A stretch of 64,000 bases of DNA, from the NCBI GenBank assembly GCA_905221605.1, contig CAJNDS010000269.1:682767-746766 (forward strand). Reading direction: 5' to 3'. The notes under the pieces were generated by a model. It was given only the letters and a program-made list of their open reading frames with translations. It was not told where the DNA came from and ran no database searches. This document shows positions 1-10,966 of the stretch, one piece after another. The DNA is from Symbiodinium natans. Its lineage: Eukaryota > Sar > Dinophyceae > Suessiales > Symbiodiniaceae. Within the stretch, counting starts at the first letter, position 1. Each line of letters starts with the position of its first letter. The translations under genes and the position numbers were made by a program.

Positions 1-122
1 GATTTTAGGGTTTAGAAAACCCTAACTCCGAATCCCAACAAGATCTGGCAAGCAAAAGAGATCAGGCAGTGGGGAGCAAGCCGGCCATCATCGCAAATCA
101 GTGCAGCTCCTGGCCTGCACAT

Positions 123-183
123 CCCCTAAACCCTAAACCCTAAACCCTAAACCCTAAACCCTAAACCCTAAACCCTAAACCCT
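123..183. repeat. Telomere-type array, CCCTAAA
   Basis: Eight perfect CCCTAAA units. The first 200 bp mixes units of both orientations, so this is not a simple chromosome end. A short open GC-rich stretch (39-117) precedes it. Confidence 0.95.
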
Positions 184-885
184 AGGGCTTGGGGCTTAGA
201 CTTGTAGGGGGCTTGGGGTTTAGGATTTTTGAAGTTTAGGGTTTAGGAGTTTGGGGTTCAGTGTTTGGGGTTTAGGATTTGGGGTTTAGGAGGGTTTAGG
301 TCTTAGACCAGAAGCCCCCAATGTAGCCAACCCCCACCTGGCAGGGTTTAGGGTTGAGGATTAGGGCTTAGTGTCCCTAAACCACAAACCCTGAACCCCA
401 AAACTTTCTTGTTCCATGGCTAGCAGTTCTGGTCAGAACCGAAGTGGTCTTCAGAGCATCTGAGCCAGGAATCACGTACTTTGAGCAGAAGGACACAGGG
501 TTGAAGGGGCTTCAGAAGGTCGGGGTTTAAATGGGACTTTTGCAGACCTTTGGAAACCCTAAACTTATAACGCTTAACGCTAAACCCCAAGGTCGGCAGC
601 CTTGTCTACTTGGAGTCCTTGATGGGCTCGGCTGAATGCACAGTCCCGAGAATCTCAAGCATGTTTTTTTTTACCCTAAACCCTAAACCCTAAACCCTAA
701 ACCCTTTAGCATTGGAAACAGGCCACATATAAAGTCACAGATAGTAGTACATTTATTCTTAGGGGGGTTCTTAAGCAACCAGTAGACACTCCAAGATGTG
801 AACCAATAGCCACACATGCCGGATCACGTCGGATCCAAGCGAGGGTCGCTATGTCAGGAGGCAGTCTCATCTGAGGTACGGGTTT

Positions 886-965
886 AGGGTTTGGGTTTAG
901 GGTTTAGGGTTTAGGGTTTAGGGTTTAGGGTTTAGGGTTTAGGGTTTAGGGTTTAGGGTTTAGGG
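886..965. repeat. Telomere-type array, TTTAGGG
   Basis: About eleven TTTAGGG units, nearly perfect, directly before the candidate exon at 973. Confidence 0.95.
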
Positions 966-972
966 GAGGTAC

Positions 973-1051
973 ATGCCCTTCGAGGCTTGTCAGCGTATCC
1001 AGGAATTACTTCCGGCCATTCCCCCTAGCAACATCCTCGGCTTTGGCAGAC
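973..1051 (+). CDS. Candidate exon, unknown
   Basis: Open stretch reading MPFEACQRIQELLPAIPPSN followed by ILGFGR, ending at a GT donor. It directly follows a TTTAGGG array. A second candidate exon lies at 1239-1300 (FLEASVDMADSAMGRRL) after GGCAG|G and ends at GGTAACG, but the phases of the two do not fit simply. No family recognised. Confidence 0.33.
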
Positions 1052-1300
1052 GTACTCTAACCCTAACCCCTAAGAAGCGCGCCACCCAAAGTATAAGCGT
1101 TGAACCCCAGACAAGCACTAAGCCTGAAACCACTGAACATACCATCTTTTTTTTTTCAGCCGTGTTTTTGTTTAACGTTTTCTTTATTTTTGTAATACGT
1201 GTACGCAATTTAGCAACAATGATTGCTTTCAGCGGCAGGAATTCCTCGAGGCTTCCGTTGACATGGCGGATTCGGCTATGGGCCGAAGGCTGCGAGGCGG

Positions 1301-1856
1301 GTAACGCGCGAGTGTTGGGATCACCTTTATCCGTTTATCTACTTTGCTTAAGAACCACCACCCCCCCCCCCCCCCCAAAAAAAAAAAAAAAAAAAAAAAG
1401 TATATATATATATATATATGAAATTTCGTTAGACAGGTTTATTATAGGATCTAAGGTTACAGTTTGCACAAGAGCCACCCAAGAGTTTAAGAGCTTTCTG
1501 CTTCCTGGGTTACTCTGGGGTATGGTTGTCGTGCTCTAGGGGACGCTCAGACTATGGGGTCCCTAAGCCCTATAAACCCAAAACCCTAAACCCCCAGAAA
1601 CGGCTTAGTAAAGACCTGGTTGACCCTTTTAACCTACAGGGATTCCTTTTGGGGAGCTCCCAACGTCTTGGTCCCTGAACCCTACTATAACCCCTACAAA
1701 ACCCTACAAACAAAAACCCATAAACCCTATAATCCCTCATAGGGTTCTCAAAACCCTATGAAGCCCGAAAAGAGCCCCATTAACCCCTGTTTAAAAAAGT
1801 CACTAATCCAGAAGCCCCAGACCCTTAACCTAAGTTCAGGCATCTTTGTTGTCACT
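1301..1856. other. Non-coding stretch
   Basis: C and A homopolymer tracts (1362-1400), a TA microsatellite, then degenerate CCCTAAA-like sequence. No exon seen. Confidence 0.5.
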
Positions 1857-1974
1857 AAGCCCTAAACCCTAAACCCAACCCCCAAACCCCAAACCCTAAA
1901 CCCTAAACCCTAAACCCTAAACCCTAAACCCCAAACCCCAAACCCCAAACCCCAAACCCTAAACCCTAAACCTA
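1857..1974. repeat. Telomere-type array with flanking duplication
   Basis: CCCTAAA units with an internal block of CCCCAAA units. The 20-bp sequence CCTAAGTTCAGGCATCTTTG stands on both sides (1829-1848 and 1971-1990). Confidence 0.95.
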
Positions 1975-1981
1975 AGTTCAG

Positions 1982-2085
1982 GCATCTTTGCCGATGGCTC
2001 CTCGGCCCTGGAACTCTTCGTGTTACTTGAGGCGGGGCCTGGGGCGCTGAATCCCAGCGCCCAGTGGAGCGGGCGCGAGGTGTAA
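1982..2085 (+). CDS. Candidate terminal exon, unknown
   Basis: Starts after TTCAG|G and reads IFADGSSALELFVLLEAGPG to a TAA stop. Its 3' splice site region is duplicated on the other side of the upstream telomere array (see findings). No family recognised. Confidence 0.35.
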
Positions 2086-2114
2086 CATAGGGGTTTAGGG
2101 TTTAGGGTTTAGGA

Positions 2115-2237
2115 TGAATAATTACTCACAGTATTCCCTTATGGCCCTTTTTACTTATACTACAATAACCGCCCTCCCCCCCCCCCCCCCCCCCCCCCCC
2201 CTAAACGCTATTCTATTTATTCAGGCCCCTATATTAC
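2115..2237 (+). mobile_element. Family-2 element with a long C tract
   Basis: Contains AGTATTCCCTTATGGCCC and ends TTCAGGCCCCTATATTAC, with about 26 consecutive C near the middle. The left end is worn. Confidence 0.55.
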
Positions 2238-2762
2238 AGAGGGTTAGGATCTATAAAACCCGAGCTTGAGGGCTTGTCGCTTGTAAGTTCCTTAAACCCT
2301 AAACCCTAAACCCTAAACTTGAGTTTTGTTTTTCTGCTTGTGCGTTTTAGGGTTTGGTGTGTTTTTCTTTCGGGGCGAGACAGTTTGGGGACAGAAGACC
2401 TTGCACCCTGCACCTTTACTGTGAGGGGGATCGGGAGGTGGAGGATCTGGGGTTTAGGGTTTAGGGTTTGGGGTTTAGGGTTTAGGGTTTAGGGGCGGGC
2501 CGTTAGAACTGCTAGGCTTCACCTAGGAACACCCAGCCTTGCCTCGACGTTCCTTTCTCAAACCCCAAAACCCTAAACCCCTTAAGATCCCTAAACCCTA
2601 AACCCTAAAGCCCTTAGAATCCCCAACCCCTAAAGGCCCAGAGCCCTAATGTGTTCCCGGCCGGATGGCTTCCTGCGTCTCCGCACAGAGCCGAACTTAA
2701 ACCCTAGCCTCCAAACCTCCTAGCCCTCCTTCAAGTAGCCCTAAGCCAAAACCCCAAAGCCT

Positions 2763-3062
2763 CAAACCCTAAACCCTAAACCCCAAACCCTAAGCCCCCA
2801 AACCCTAAACCCCAAACCCTAAAAACCCTAAACCCTTAAACCCCAAAAACCCCAAACCCTAAACCTAAACCCTCTACCCCAATGAAGAGCCAAAATTGAG
2901 GGCCTGCAGCCTGACGAGCTGCCCGAGCGCCTGCTTGGTGGGCTCCGGTGCCAAGTTGTTTTAGGGGGGGGGGGGGTTAGGGTTTAGGGTTTAGGGTTTA
3001 GGGTTTAGGGTTTAGGGTTTAGGGTTTAGGGTTTAGGGTTTAGGGTTTAGGGTTTAGGGTTA
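2763..3062. repeat. Telomere-type arrays of both orientations around an exon
   Basis: Degenerate CCCTAAA/CCCCAAA at 2763-2875 and a clean TTTAGGG array of about 12 units at 2977-3062, with a candidate exon and a G tract between. Confidence 0.9.
2889..2954 (+). CDS. Candidate exon, unknown
   Basis: Open GC-rich stretch reading IEGLQPDELPERLLGGLRCQ, ending at a GT donor just before a G tract and a 12-unit TTTAGGG array. The left end is not defined. Confidence 0.33.
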
Positions 3063-3345
3063 GGGCCCCGTAAGCCTTGGAGGGTTTAGGGTTCAAGGTT
3101 TAGGGTTTAGGGCAGGGGGCTTAGTATAAATCTTGGTTGGTTTTGGGGTCGTCATGTTTAGGAATTGAGTTTGGGTCGGGGGATGATCTCGGGATCATTG
3201 CGTGCGACATGCTCTTGACACATTGGGCAGAGTAAAGTGCCCTTTCGGACTTTCTTAAAATGCAAACTTAAAAGCTTCGGTTTAGAGCATGAGGGTGGGA
3301 GAGAGGATACCCTAAACCCCTAATTACACCTCTGCACCGCTACAG

Positions 3346-3457
3346 GGCTTTGGGCGCCTTCAACCCCAGAGCCGCCGAGCTCTGGGCCCCCCCGGGGCTG
3401 AGGCTGGCCCTGTGCCACGTCGACATGCGCAACGTGGCCGAGCCTGGACACGCCTGA
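3346..3457 (+). CDS. Candidate exon, unknown
   Basis: Follows TACAG|G and reads ALGAFNPRAAELWAPPGLRL to a TGA at 3455. Third positions are GC-rich. A further GC-rich stretch at about 3807-3915 is open in two + frames and could be an exon of the EXS gene's missing 5' part, but neither frame matches clearly. On the opposite strand, 3640-3790 is also open. Confidence 0.3.
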
Positions 3458-3915
3458 GCTCGGAGGTTTAGAATCCCGCCAAAAGAATACCAGGGAACAG
3501 GCCCTACATTGCCCTTACAAGGAAGACTCTTAGTTTCTTTTGGGGGGGCGGGGGGGTGGGGGGTCTTAAGCAAAATAGTGGCCTTAGACCCTATAAACCT
3601 ATGTACCGCAATAGAGGGGTCTGTGCAGCAGCCTCTCCCGGAACACGTTGCACGTGCGTTGCGCTGAAGCCGGTTGATCAAAGAATCGACTGCTTTGCTG
3701 AACTCTGGCAAGACGTCGGGACTCAGTTTCTTCGAAGCGCGCCACGCATACAAACAAAGCTTTGCTGCCAGAGCCACAGAAAGCATGCTGCCAGCTGAAC
3801 CCTAAACCCTAAACTCCCTGGCGCGCTCTTCAAGTCCTTTTCTCAAGGTCTGGTCGTCATCGACCAGGTTGGAGCGCGCCTCGTGGCACTACGTCCTGTA
3901 TCCTGTCGTCCTCAT

Positions 3916-4460
3916 AGGCACGGGATGTTGAGTGGGGCAGTGAACAATGGTAGGAGCAATCCCTTGAAGGCTTTTCGTTCCTCGTCCTGGTGCAGCCTTC
4001 GTCTATATGCCGTTTCCGGTACAAGGCTCTCTAGCTTCGCAGCTTATGCTCAGCTCGTCTGGCGAGAAATTTCAGACCTCGGTGGCGCTGTGCGAAGCAG
4101 CCTTGCAGGCGCAGCTATTGCGTGGTGTCGGAAGAACATGTCTGGTTGGCACCTGAGTTCCCGGTTTCCGCACCTGGGTTCCCATTCTTGGCACCACTTG
4201 TAGCCAGCCATGTAGGGCTGCCCGGGCCAGTTTCACCATGCGCGAACGCTGGAGGGTTGTTTTGCCATGTTCCTCTCCCTACAGCACTGTTGCAATGCAC
4301 GCTGCAGTTCACGCTGCATCAGGCTCCGTTTTACGCTGTCAGCTTCTGTGACAACATGATCGGCTCACGCCCCGGAGATCACGAGTTGGTTGCTTTTGGG
4401 TATCCATGGAATGGACACGCAACCCTAAACCCTAATCCCTAATCCCTAATCCCTGCCCAG
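3916..4460. other. Stretch without a supported exon
   Basis: Unique sequence with short open frames on both strands but no consistent acceptor, codon bias or motif. It probably lies within an intron of the EXS gene. Confidence 0.4.
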
Positions 4461-4897
4461 GTGATGTGCTAACGAGTCTGGCCAGACCCCTTCGGGACCG
4501 GCTGCATGGAAGCCGTTGACCAAAGACGGGGTAGCTTGGTGGTTGAACATTTGAGGGTTTGGCCGTGCCTTTGGTGGACATCCGCGCCGTATGCGCCGTT
4601 AGACGAAGGCAGTTTCAAAAAGCATACTCCTGTTGCCCAACCTACTTTCATACGGGACCAGGGTGTTAGGGCCCTTCAAACAGGCTTACGAAGGGCTTCT
4701 TGTAAGGCCAAGCATCCCCCTCAAGGGTTTAGGGTTTAGGGTTTAGGGTTGGTACTTGCCAAGCAGTTGCCAGCCCCCCAGCTCACCTGGCATCGCAGGA
4801 TGTGCCGGCGGCCATTTGTTACCTCAGCGCCGGGCTGAGACTGGCGCACGCGGGCAGGGTATATAGATGATAAGAATGGATAGATATGTGATGTGTG

Positions 4898-4928
<31 letters not shown>

Positions 4929-6339
4929 TCATACTTCATATTCAAACAGGAACCCCCCCCAAAAAAAACAAACAAAAAAAATGGGGGGGGTTTCTCATGA
5001 AGGAACCCCGCACGCAGTGTGGCAAACACTCAGCGCGCGCCGCATGAGACGCGAGAGCCGAGGCTCCCATCATCCACAGCTGCAGTCGTCCATGGAACCT
5101 TGGGTTTGGGGTTTAGGGTTGAGGGTTTAGGGTTTAGGGTTGAGGGTTTAGGGTTGAGGGTTTAGGGTTTAGGGTTTAGGGTTTAGGGGCTTGGTAGCCC
5201 AGTGGTGCCCTTTTGCCCTGTTGGCTGGTTCAAGACTCCCTTGTCTGAAGTAGCCAACCCCGAAAAGGGTGCCCTTATGGCATGGTTACTGGGCTACTAA
5301 TTCCCTAAACCCTAAACCCTAAACCCTAAACCCTAAACCCCAAGGAACGGTTCATCCGCAACGGGAGCACATGCCCGGCTTGGGAGACGCACTACGTGCA
5401 GCCACTGATAGGAGGGGCTCCTTTCTGGTTCCGGCTGCTCCAGCGCCTCACTGGGGTTTATAAGGGTTTAGGGTTTAGGGATGTTTAGGGTTTAGTGTTT
5501 AGGGTTTAGGGATTTGTAGGGTTTAGGGTTTAGGGTTTAGGGGTTAGGTTTAGGGTCTTGGCAGCGCAGTGGTACCCTTTGCCCCTTTTTGTTGGTTCAA
5601 GGTTCCCTTGTAAAGTAATCAACCCCAAAAAGTCTACCCTTGCAGTAGTATGGTTGCTGGGCCACTAAGGTGCGCGCGCAGGTACTATGACACTGGCCAA
5701 AGCCGCCATCTGTTAAACCTGGGGAAGTACGCTGCCAGCCTTCTCGTGGTCGTGATCAGCAAGACAGGTTACGAGACGTGGGTCGTTGTGCTGGTCTCGG
5801 CGGTCGCCACGCTCTATGCGGCGATTTGGGACGTCACCATGGATTGGGGCCTGGGCTTCGAGGAGGTTTTTTTGGGCCGCTTCAACGCCATGCAGGGTGA
5901 GGGTGCCCGGATGCTGGCCAGCCCCCGAAGCTACACGGGCGAGGCCCCCCCTTCACCGCAGTCCGGCTCTTGGCACGACTTGATGGGCCCCACGCGGCCC
6001 AGCCAGCCCCAAAGGCATTTCCCCCGAAGCCTCTACTACACCTTCATTCTCATGGACATCGCCTTGCGGCTGACGTGGGTGCTCACCCTGATGCCTGTCA
6101 CGATCCTGTCTGAAGACATTGTGGTTCGCGAGATCCTTCATTGCTTCATGACCGTGGCCGAGATATTCCGCCGCACCTTCTGGGCGATCCTGCGTATTGA
6201 GTATGAGCAGGTGGCAAATGCCAGTGGCTACCGAGCCTTGCTGTGGGTTCCTATGAAAGTGGGACAGCGCGCCGGCGAGACGGAGGTACGGTCCGCGAGG
6301 AGCAGGAGAAGCAGCTTCGCGCAGCGGTTGCTCCACTAG
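4461..6339 (+). CDS. EXS-domain (XPR1/SYG1-like) phosphate exporter, 3' exons
   Basis: EXS-domain membrane proteins (XPR1, SYG1, plant PHO1) export phosphate. Exons read 4461-4495, 4799-4858, 5345-5442 and 5670-6339 (stop TAG). Joined, they give LTSLARPLRDVPAAICYL, then CPAWETHYVQP, then FWFRLLQCARRYYD, NLGKY, and a block with WDVTMDWGLGF, RRTFWAILRIEYEQ and several hydrophobic segments. These follow the EXS order (DQLTSL, FWFRLxQCLRRYxDT, LxNxGKY, WDxxxDWxL, RRxxWxxxRxExE). Introns are GA-AG (4496-4798), GT-AG (4859-5344) and GC-AG (5443-5669), with phases that agree. The protein ends about 25 residues after the domain in an Arg/Ser-rich tail. The SPX domain and first membrane segments should lie upstream; I could not assign them in 3.3-4.4 kb. 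Two introns contain TTTAGGG arrays and a short inverted-repeat element. The family call is from motifs; the ion specificity is inferred. Confidence 0.85.
5190..5300 (+). mobile_element. Family-1 inverted-repeat element
   Basis: Starts CTTGGTAGCCCAGTGG and ends CTGGGCTACTAA. It has the internal GGTTCAAG and GGTGCCCTT blocks of the family and lies in EXS intron 2 between a TTTAGGG and a CCCTAAA array. Confidence 0.75.
5557..5669 (+). mobile_element. Family-1 element at the end of an intron
   Basis: Starts CTTGGCAGCGCAGTGG and ends GGGCCACTAAG. Its last base is the last base of EXS intron 3, so its terminal repeat supplies the 3' splice site. Confidence 0.75.
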
Positions 6340-6561
6340 AGGGGCGGACAGCTGACGGATCTGACTCTACTGGTGACTCGTGCGGCCATGTTAATGAGCA
6401 TTATGATTTTAGCGTTACTCTAGCACCAGGCCTACCAGGCCTGCCCTGTACCTTCCAAGAAGTTGCAGTTGCACAAACAAGGCGGCTCGCCAAGGGCGGG
6501 CGCAGGGACAGCGTGTGCAGAGTTCTTTGTGCCCCTAAACCCTAAACCCTAAACTGTTCAG

Positions 6562-6638
6562 GCAGCACACCAGCCTGATGCGTCTCCTGGCTCAGATGGA
6601 TGACATATCAGTGGTGACAGATTGTTTGGCATCGGTTC
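6562..6638 (+). CDS. Candidate exon, unknown
   Basis: Follows GTTCAG|G after three CCCTAAA units, reads SLMRLLAQMDDISVVTDCLA and ends at a GTGAGCC donor. It lies just downstream of the EXS stop, so it probably begins the next gene. Confidence 0.38.
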
Positions 6639-7007
6639 GTGAGCCTCTTAAACGGCCAAATGGGGGGGGGGGGTTATGATAATAATGGGCCCCTAATATA
6701 ATAGTAGTATCCTTGCATACTGAGGATCTCAACATGGTACCTCAAATATCCCAAGACCCCATGTATGTCTGGTTCTGTCTGTATAAGACTGTGCTCTGTT
6801 TGGGCACATCGTTAGTCGCCATGGCTTACAGCGATGCAGGCCTGGCCCAACCACACCACGACATGGGTTGGTAAGAGATTCATGAACCTTCTGAACTGAT
6901 CCGCCTCAAGCTCATCATAATGTGGGGGGGGGGGGGGGCTCGAAACTAGAAGGGAACCTTTTTTGGGGGGGTCATCTTTCCTGTAGTACGGAGACCCCAT
7001 CTTGCAG

Positions 7008-7154
7008 GACCGTGCAGCTGTTGCAGCCAGGCGCTGGTACTCACAGGAGCCACAGATTTTCACCGTTCAACCGGGCATTTTCGCCACTTGTTTCAGGCAC
7101 CTACATGGTCCACGGCGAGCTCGCCTGCACAAAGGACTCCTAGTAGTAGAGTAG
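7008..7154 (+). CDS. Candidate terminal exon, unknown
   Basis: After TTGCAG|G the frame is open for 48 codons (RAAVAARRWYSQEPQIFTVQ, later ARLHKGLLVVE) to TAG at 7152-7154, where a TTTAGGG array starts. No family recognised. Confidence 0.4.
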   Translation, partial: DRAAVAARRWYSQEPQIFTVQPGIFATCFRHLHGPRRARLHKGLLVVE

Positions 7155-8035
7155 GGTTTAGGGTTTAGGGTTTAGGGTTTAGGGTAACCTTTAACCTTTT
7201 TGGGGTAGTATAATTCCCTCATAATCCCACAGGTTAATCTGCAATTCCCCCAGGTTACTGGATAATTAGGGACTCCGCCCACGCCTTCACGTACGTTGAA
7301 TGCCTCAGCCGTCGTTTGTCGAGAGTTCGGGGGCAATGTGTAGAGGACATCAATGATGTCGACCAACTGTATCCTTTCTTTTTTTGCTAGATATGTGTAC
7401 CGTGGGAGACATGTCTGCTGTTGTCGAAGCACGGCGACGCCACGGTCCTCCACCCAGTTTCGGTCATCACAAGCACATCAAGAGGCTGACAAATCTCATG
7501 GTTTTGTTGTGGTGAAGTGCCACAAGAAAGTGTCTCCACAGGAATGTTGCTGGAAACCAATTCTCGAGACTCAAAGCTTTCTCAATGGCAAGTCAGAGGA
7601 CCGACCGTTCTGATTTGTTTCAAGGTCCGCCACTTGTCTGAAGGTGGCATTGCATGCGCCATGTCACATTTTAAAGCGTTGAAAACCGTGGCAGATCATC
7701 CCACAGCGCAGTGGGTTTGACCCTAAACCCGAAACCCTAAACCCTAAACCCTCTGGAGGACGATCTTGAAGCACTTGTGCCCATTGAATTTTGAGAATCC
7801 CAATCCCTAAGCCCCAGACCCAGTGAGGTGGCCCGCCGGTGCCATGCAGTCCGACTGCCCCATGCAAATCTCAGCCGCTCCCCTGTGGCTATTCCGCCTC
7901 TGACGCCAGACTCTCAAGACGGTTTTCAAGACTCGCCCTTAAACTCTACAAAAGCCCGAAACAAACCTTAACAAACCCCAAATGGACCCTATAAACCGTA
8001 TACAAAGCCCCAAGCCCTAAACCCTCCTGCTACTG
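7155..8035. other. Stretch without a supported exon
   Basis: Telomere-like repeats at 7151-7185 and 7725-7755 flank unique sequence with open frames on both strands. A short terminal exon (DDLEALVPIEF, stop TGA near 7785) is possible but weak. Confidence 0.35.
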
Positions 8036-8086
8036 CGAAGGACGGACGTTGCCAAAGCCTTGGCAAGGAGGCTGGGCCATAACGAC

Positions 8087-8189
8087 AGGGGCCTGAATAG
8101 TTGGAAGAGGGTTTGGGGGAGTATTGTAGTATAATCATAAAGGGACCCTAAGGGAATACCATCACCATTTATTCCGACCCCTATATTAC
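8087..8189 (-). mobile_element. Family-2 inverted-repeat element
   Basis: Starts AGGGGCCTGAATAG and ends TTATTCCGACCCCTAT, with the internal AAAGGGACC and GGAATA blocks. It abuts a candidate exon ending near 8086. Confidence 0.65.
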
Positions 8190-8819
8190 GCTGGGCTCTG
8201 GTCTCAGCCAAAATGGCCCTGTAAAGGGCCCTGTACTGACGGATTGCGGTTCCTGAGTCCCGCCCGGATTTAGACCAAAGGCGGTAGGCCTCGCTTGGCT
8301 GCTGAAATTTTATGCGACCCGCCGCCGGGAGTGGCCTTTGCCGAAGGGGTGGCTAAGAGCAGTGGGGTGGGGGATGGATGGGGGGGGGGGTGGAAGCCGT
8401 CCTGACGAACCGTCCGTTCTCGGATGCTGGTCGGCGAGGGCTGGGTACCCATTTCAGGCAAGAAGTGCGGTGGGCTGATTGAAGGCTCCCAAACTCGGAG
8501 GTCCCGGTGGATCAGCGCACTACTTCTGGTGGTTGAAGAAGGGTTGGCAAAGCCCGATTTCGTGGACGGACGACAACATACCACGGAGGATGGTAACGGT
8601 GTGGCTGGTGGTAGTCTGGTAGTGGTAGTGAGTGAGGATGAGGACGATGACCAAGGAGCGTGAGCGGACCCTGCTTTTGCTGCATCTTTGGTGCTGCAGC
8701 CCTGAAGCCCTTGTCTGGCGAACCTAACTTCGGTGCTAGGCAAAGACGAGACTCCGAGTCAAGGCAGGGCGCGCGTGAGCCTGAGCAGCTTGGGGATACC
8801 TCGGAGGTTTTCAGAGCAG

Positions 8820-8982
8820 GGCACGGAGTCACACGCATGAAAGGCCAAGAAAGGTGCTGCGTGCCGCCGCTCCGGAAGGACTTGAAGCACTTGGGGACGA
8901 GTTCGTCTTTTGCCGTTGCCAATCTTTCAACTCGTCGCAGGACCTCCCCATGGTCCAGCTAGACCTCGATCTGCTTCCGTGA
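8820..8982 (+). CDS. Candidate terminal exon, unknown
   Basis: After GAGCAG|G the frame is open for 53 codons, including VLRAAAPEGLEALGDEFVFC and LPMVQLDLDLLP, ending at TGA 8980-8982. The acidic-hydrophobic C-terminus and GC-rich third positions look like real coding sequence. A smaller candidate exon at about 8036-8086 (VAKALARRLGHNDRGLN) abuts a family-2 element. Confidence 0.45.
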
Positions 8983-9398
8983 TGAGCTGAGCAAGGTTGC
9001 AGGTATGGTTGACGGGCTCTAGACGCAATCCTTGCGAAGTTGTGTGGTGGGCAGCAGCATCCCATGCAGACTAGCCATATCAAGGGAGAGATGAAGCAGG
9101 GTACATATTTCTGTTTCTGGTGAGCATATAAGGTTCCTTTTTAATATTGGTGAGTGTATATACCTGGTGTCCCTTTGGGGGTACAAGAAATATATACCCT
9201 ACTTCATATAAGACTCTCTCTCCCGGTCACATCCTGAGACCCTGGCCCAAACTCAGCAGAATAACTCACAGAGACAGAGGGTTTGTGTCGAGCGAAGTGT
9301 CTGAGCGAGCCCCATGGCAGTACAAATGACATCGGAAACAGGATGTTAGTACCAGCGAACACGGCCTGCAACCGCGTCAGCTATAAGCCTCATGAATC

Positions 9399-9500
9399 TT
9401 GATAGCCCAATGGTACCCTGTGCCCCTTTGTTTGGTTATAGGTTCCCATCATAAAGTAGCCACCCTTTGCTGTATTGCAGTATGGTTATTGGGCTATATA
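9399..9500 (+). mobile_element. Family-1 inverted-repeat element
   Basis: Starts TAGCCCAATGGTACCC and ends TGGTTATTGGGCTATA, with the internal GGTTCCC and AAAGTAGCC blocks. No coding flank is evident. Confidence 0.7.
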
Positions 9501-9803
9501 AGTTGATGATGGTCCAGTTTCTTATGTTTCACCCTAACACCCGGCGTCAGGGTTTGGGGTATACACCTTCAATCGCATGCCATGAAGGTCCCAATTTTTG
9601 CAATCCAGTCTCAGCCCAAGAGAAGCACATGGAGTTAGTGAACGTAGTGAGCGTGATGACCATAAGAAAGGTTGGTACGCCTTTATCAGCAAACTTGGCA
9701 CGTGTAGTCTAGCAGCAGAGGCAACATGAGGGTTTTTAAACGAGGAGGGTTTTTAAACCCTAAACCCGAAACCCTAAAACCCTCTCCGAGTTTTAAAAGC
9801 CCT

Positions 9804-9894
9804 CTGCTGCAATCATTTGTTTTGTTGGCAGCCGTTCGCTCCAAGGTGAGTGCAGCCTTGGAGCGAGCACTGGCCTTTGCGCGGACCTTGTGTG
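9804..9894 (+). CDS. Candidate exon, unknown
   Basis: Reads FVLLAAVRSKVSAALERALA then FARTLC and ends at a GTAATT donor. An AT-rich microsatellite follows. No family recognised. Confidence 0.35.
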
Positions 9895-10288
9895 GTAATT
9901 TACAGTGAGAGAGAGAGAGAGACACATATAAATACATAAATACAACGACATAAAAATGTATATGTATATATACATATATGTGTGTGTACAGTTATGATCA
10001 CAGTAGCCACGCAGAATTAATAATGCGTTGTAGTGGTAATATACAGTATGTCCTGTATTATAGTACATCACGCGTTATCATTATAGTGCATCGTAGAATA
10101 TCGTAGAATGCCAGCTCATAGTTTAAATCATATTACCGTACATTTTGGCATCGTGTACTCGCACATTGTCCACGCAACAGGAAAGCTACCCAACCCCCTG
10201 CAGGAGGATCCCAAAAGTAGGTTGCTAAGCATGCTTTCGTAGTGGTATAGGGTACCATTTGCGGGTTCTACTCTTTGGATCCTCCCAG

Positions 10289-10386
10289 GGGTCTGGGTAC
10301 GCATAACAGAAGCGGGAACCGTTGGATCATGGCCCAGGGCGTGGAGCTGCCGCAGAGCTTGGATCTTACCGTGTTCCAAGACCAAG
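10289..10386 (+). CDS. Candidate exon, unknown
   Basis: After CTCCCAG|G the frame reads WIMAQGVELPQSLDLTVFQD and continues to about 10386, where a sequence also seen at 48713 (GGGCTATT, then GACCCTATAACCCC) begins, probably a repeated element in the next intron. Confidence 0.4.
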
Positions 10387-10966
10387 ATGGGCTATTGGAC
10401 CCTATAACCCCTAAGAAAAAGGCCTCCGTAGAGCTGTTTGTGTGGGGGAGGGGGGGCGATGTGTGAGCACGTTAGCGGGACTCGACTCGCGCATGCGGCT
10501 TCGGTTGATGGTTGGTGGGTCAACAGATGTACTGTGAGCATACGCCCAATGTGGACATGACAAGGACAGACGTGGGAGTAGCAATAGCATCGTACCATTT
10601 ACCTATATGTTATAATACGTTCATGAAATCATAGCAAACAGCAACAATGGTATCCATGATGAGAACAGTAGCCACACTCGTAGTAATAGCAAGAGTGGTA
10701 ATACGAATCAAAACAATGGTACCACTTCGGCAAAAACAAAAAAACAGGGCTCGGGTTGCAACACCTCCCTGGATTTTTAAGGACCTTGCAGTCGCCCGTC
10801 GCCACGCATCCGCGGCGCCGCATACATGTGCGAGCCTGAGGATTCAGGGTCTAGGGTTTTAAGGTTTTTTTTGCCCACCTTCGGTGTGGGGTTGTTAGTT
10901 TTTAAACTCAACTCTTCTCCTCGCCCGGGAACTCTTCTCCTCGCCCAGTCTACTCCGAGAGAGTCC

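Noticed and set aside
1..200. Left edge as a chromosome end
   Set aside because: Arrays here are short, mixed in orientation and similar to dozens of internal ones.
8270..8922. Long minus-strand open frames
   Set aside because: Ser/Pro/Arg composition typical of chance frames opposite GC-rich sequence; the + strand has a better exon at 8820-8982.
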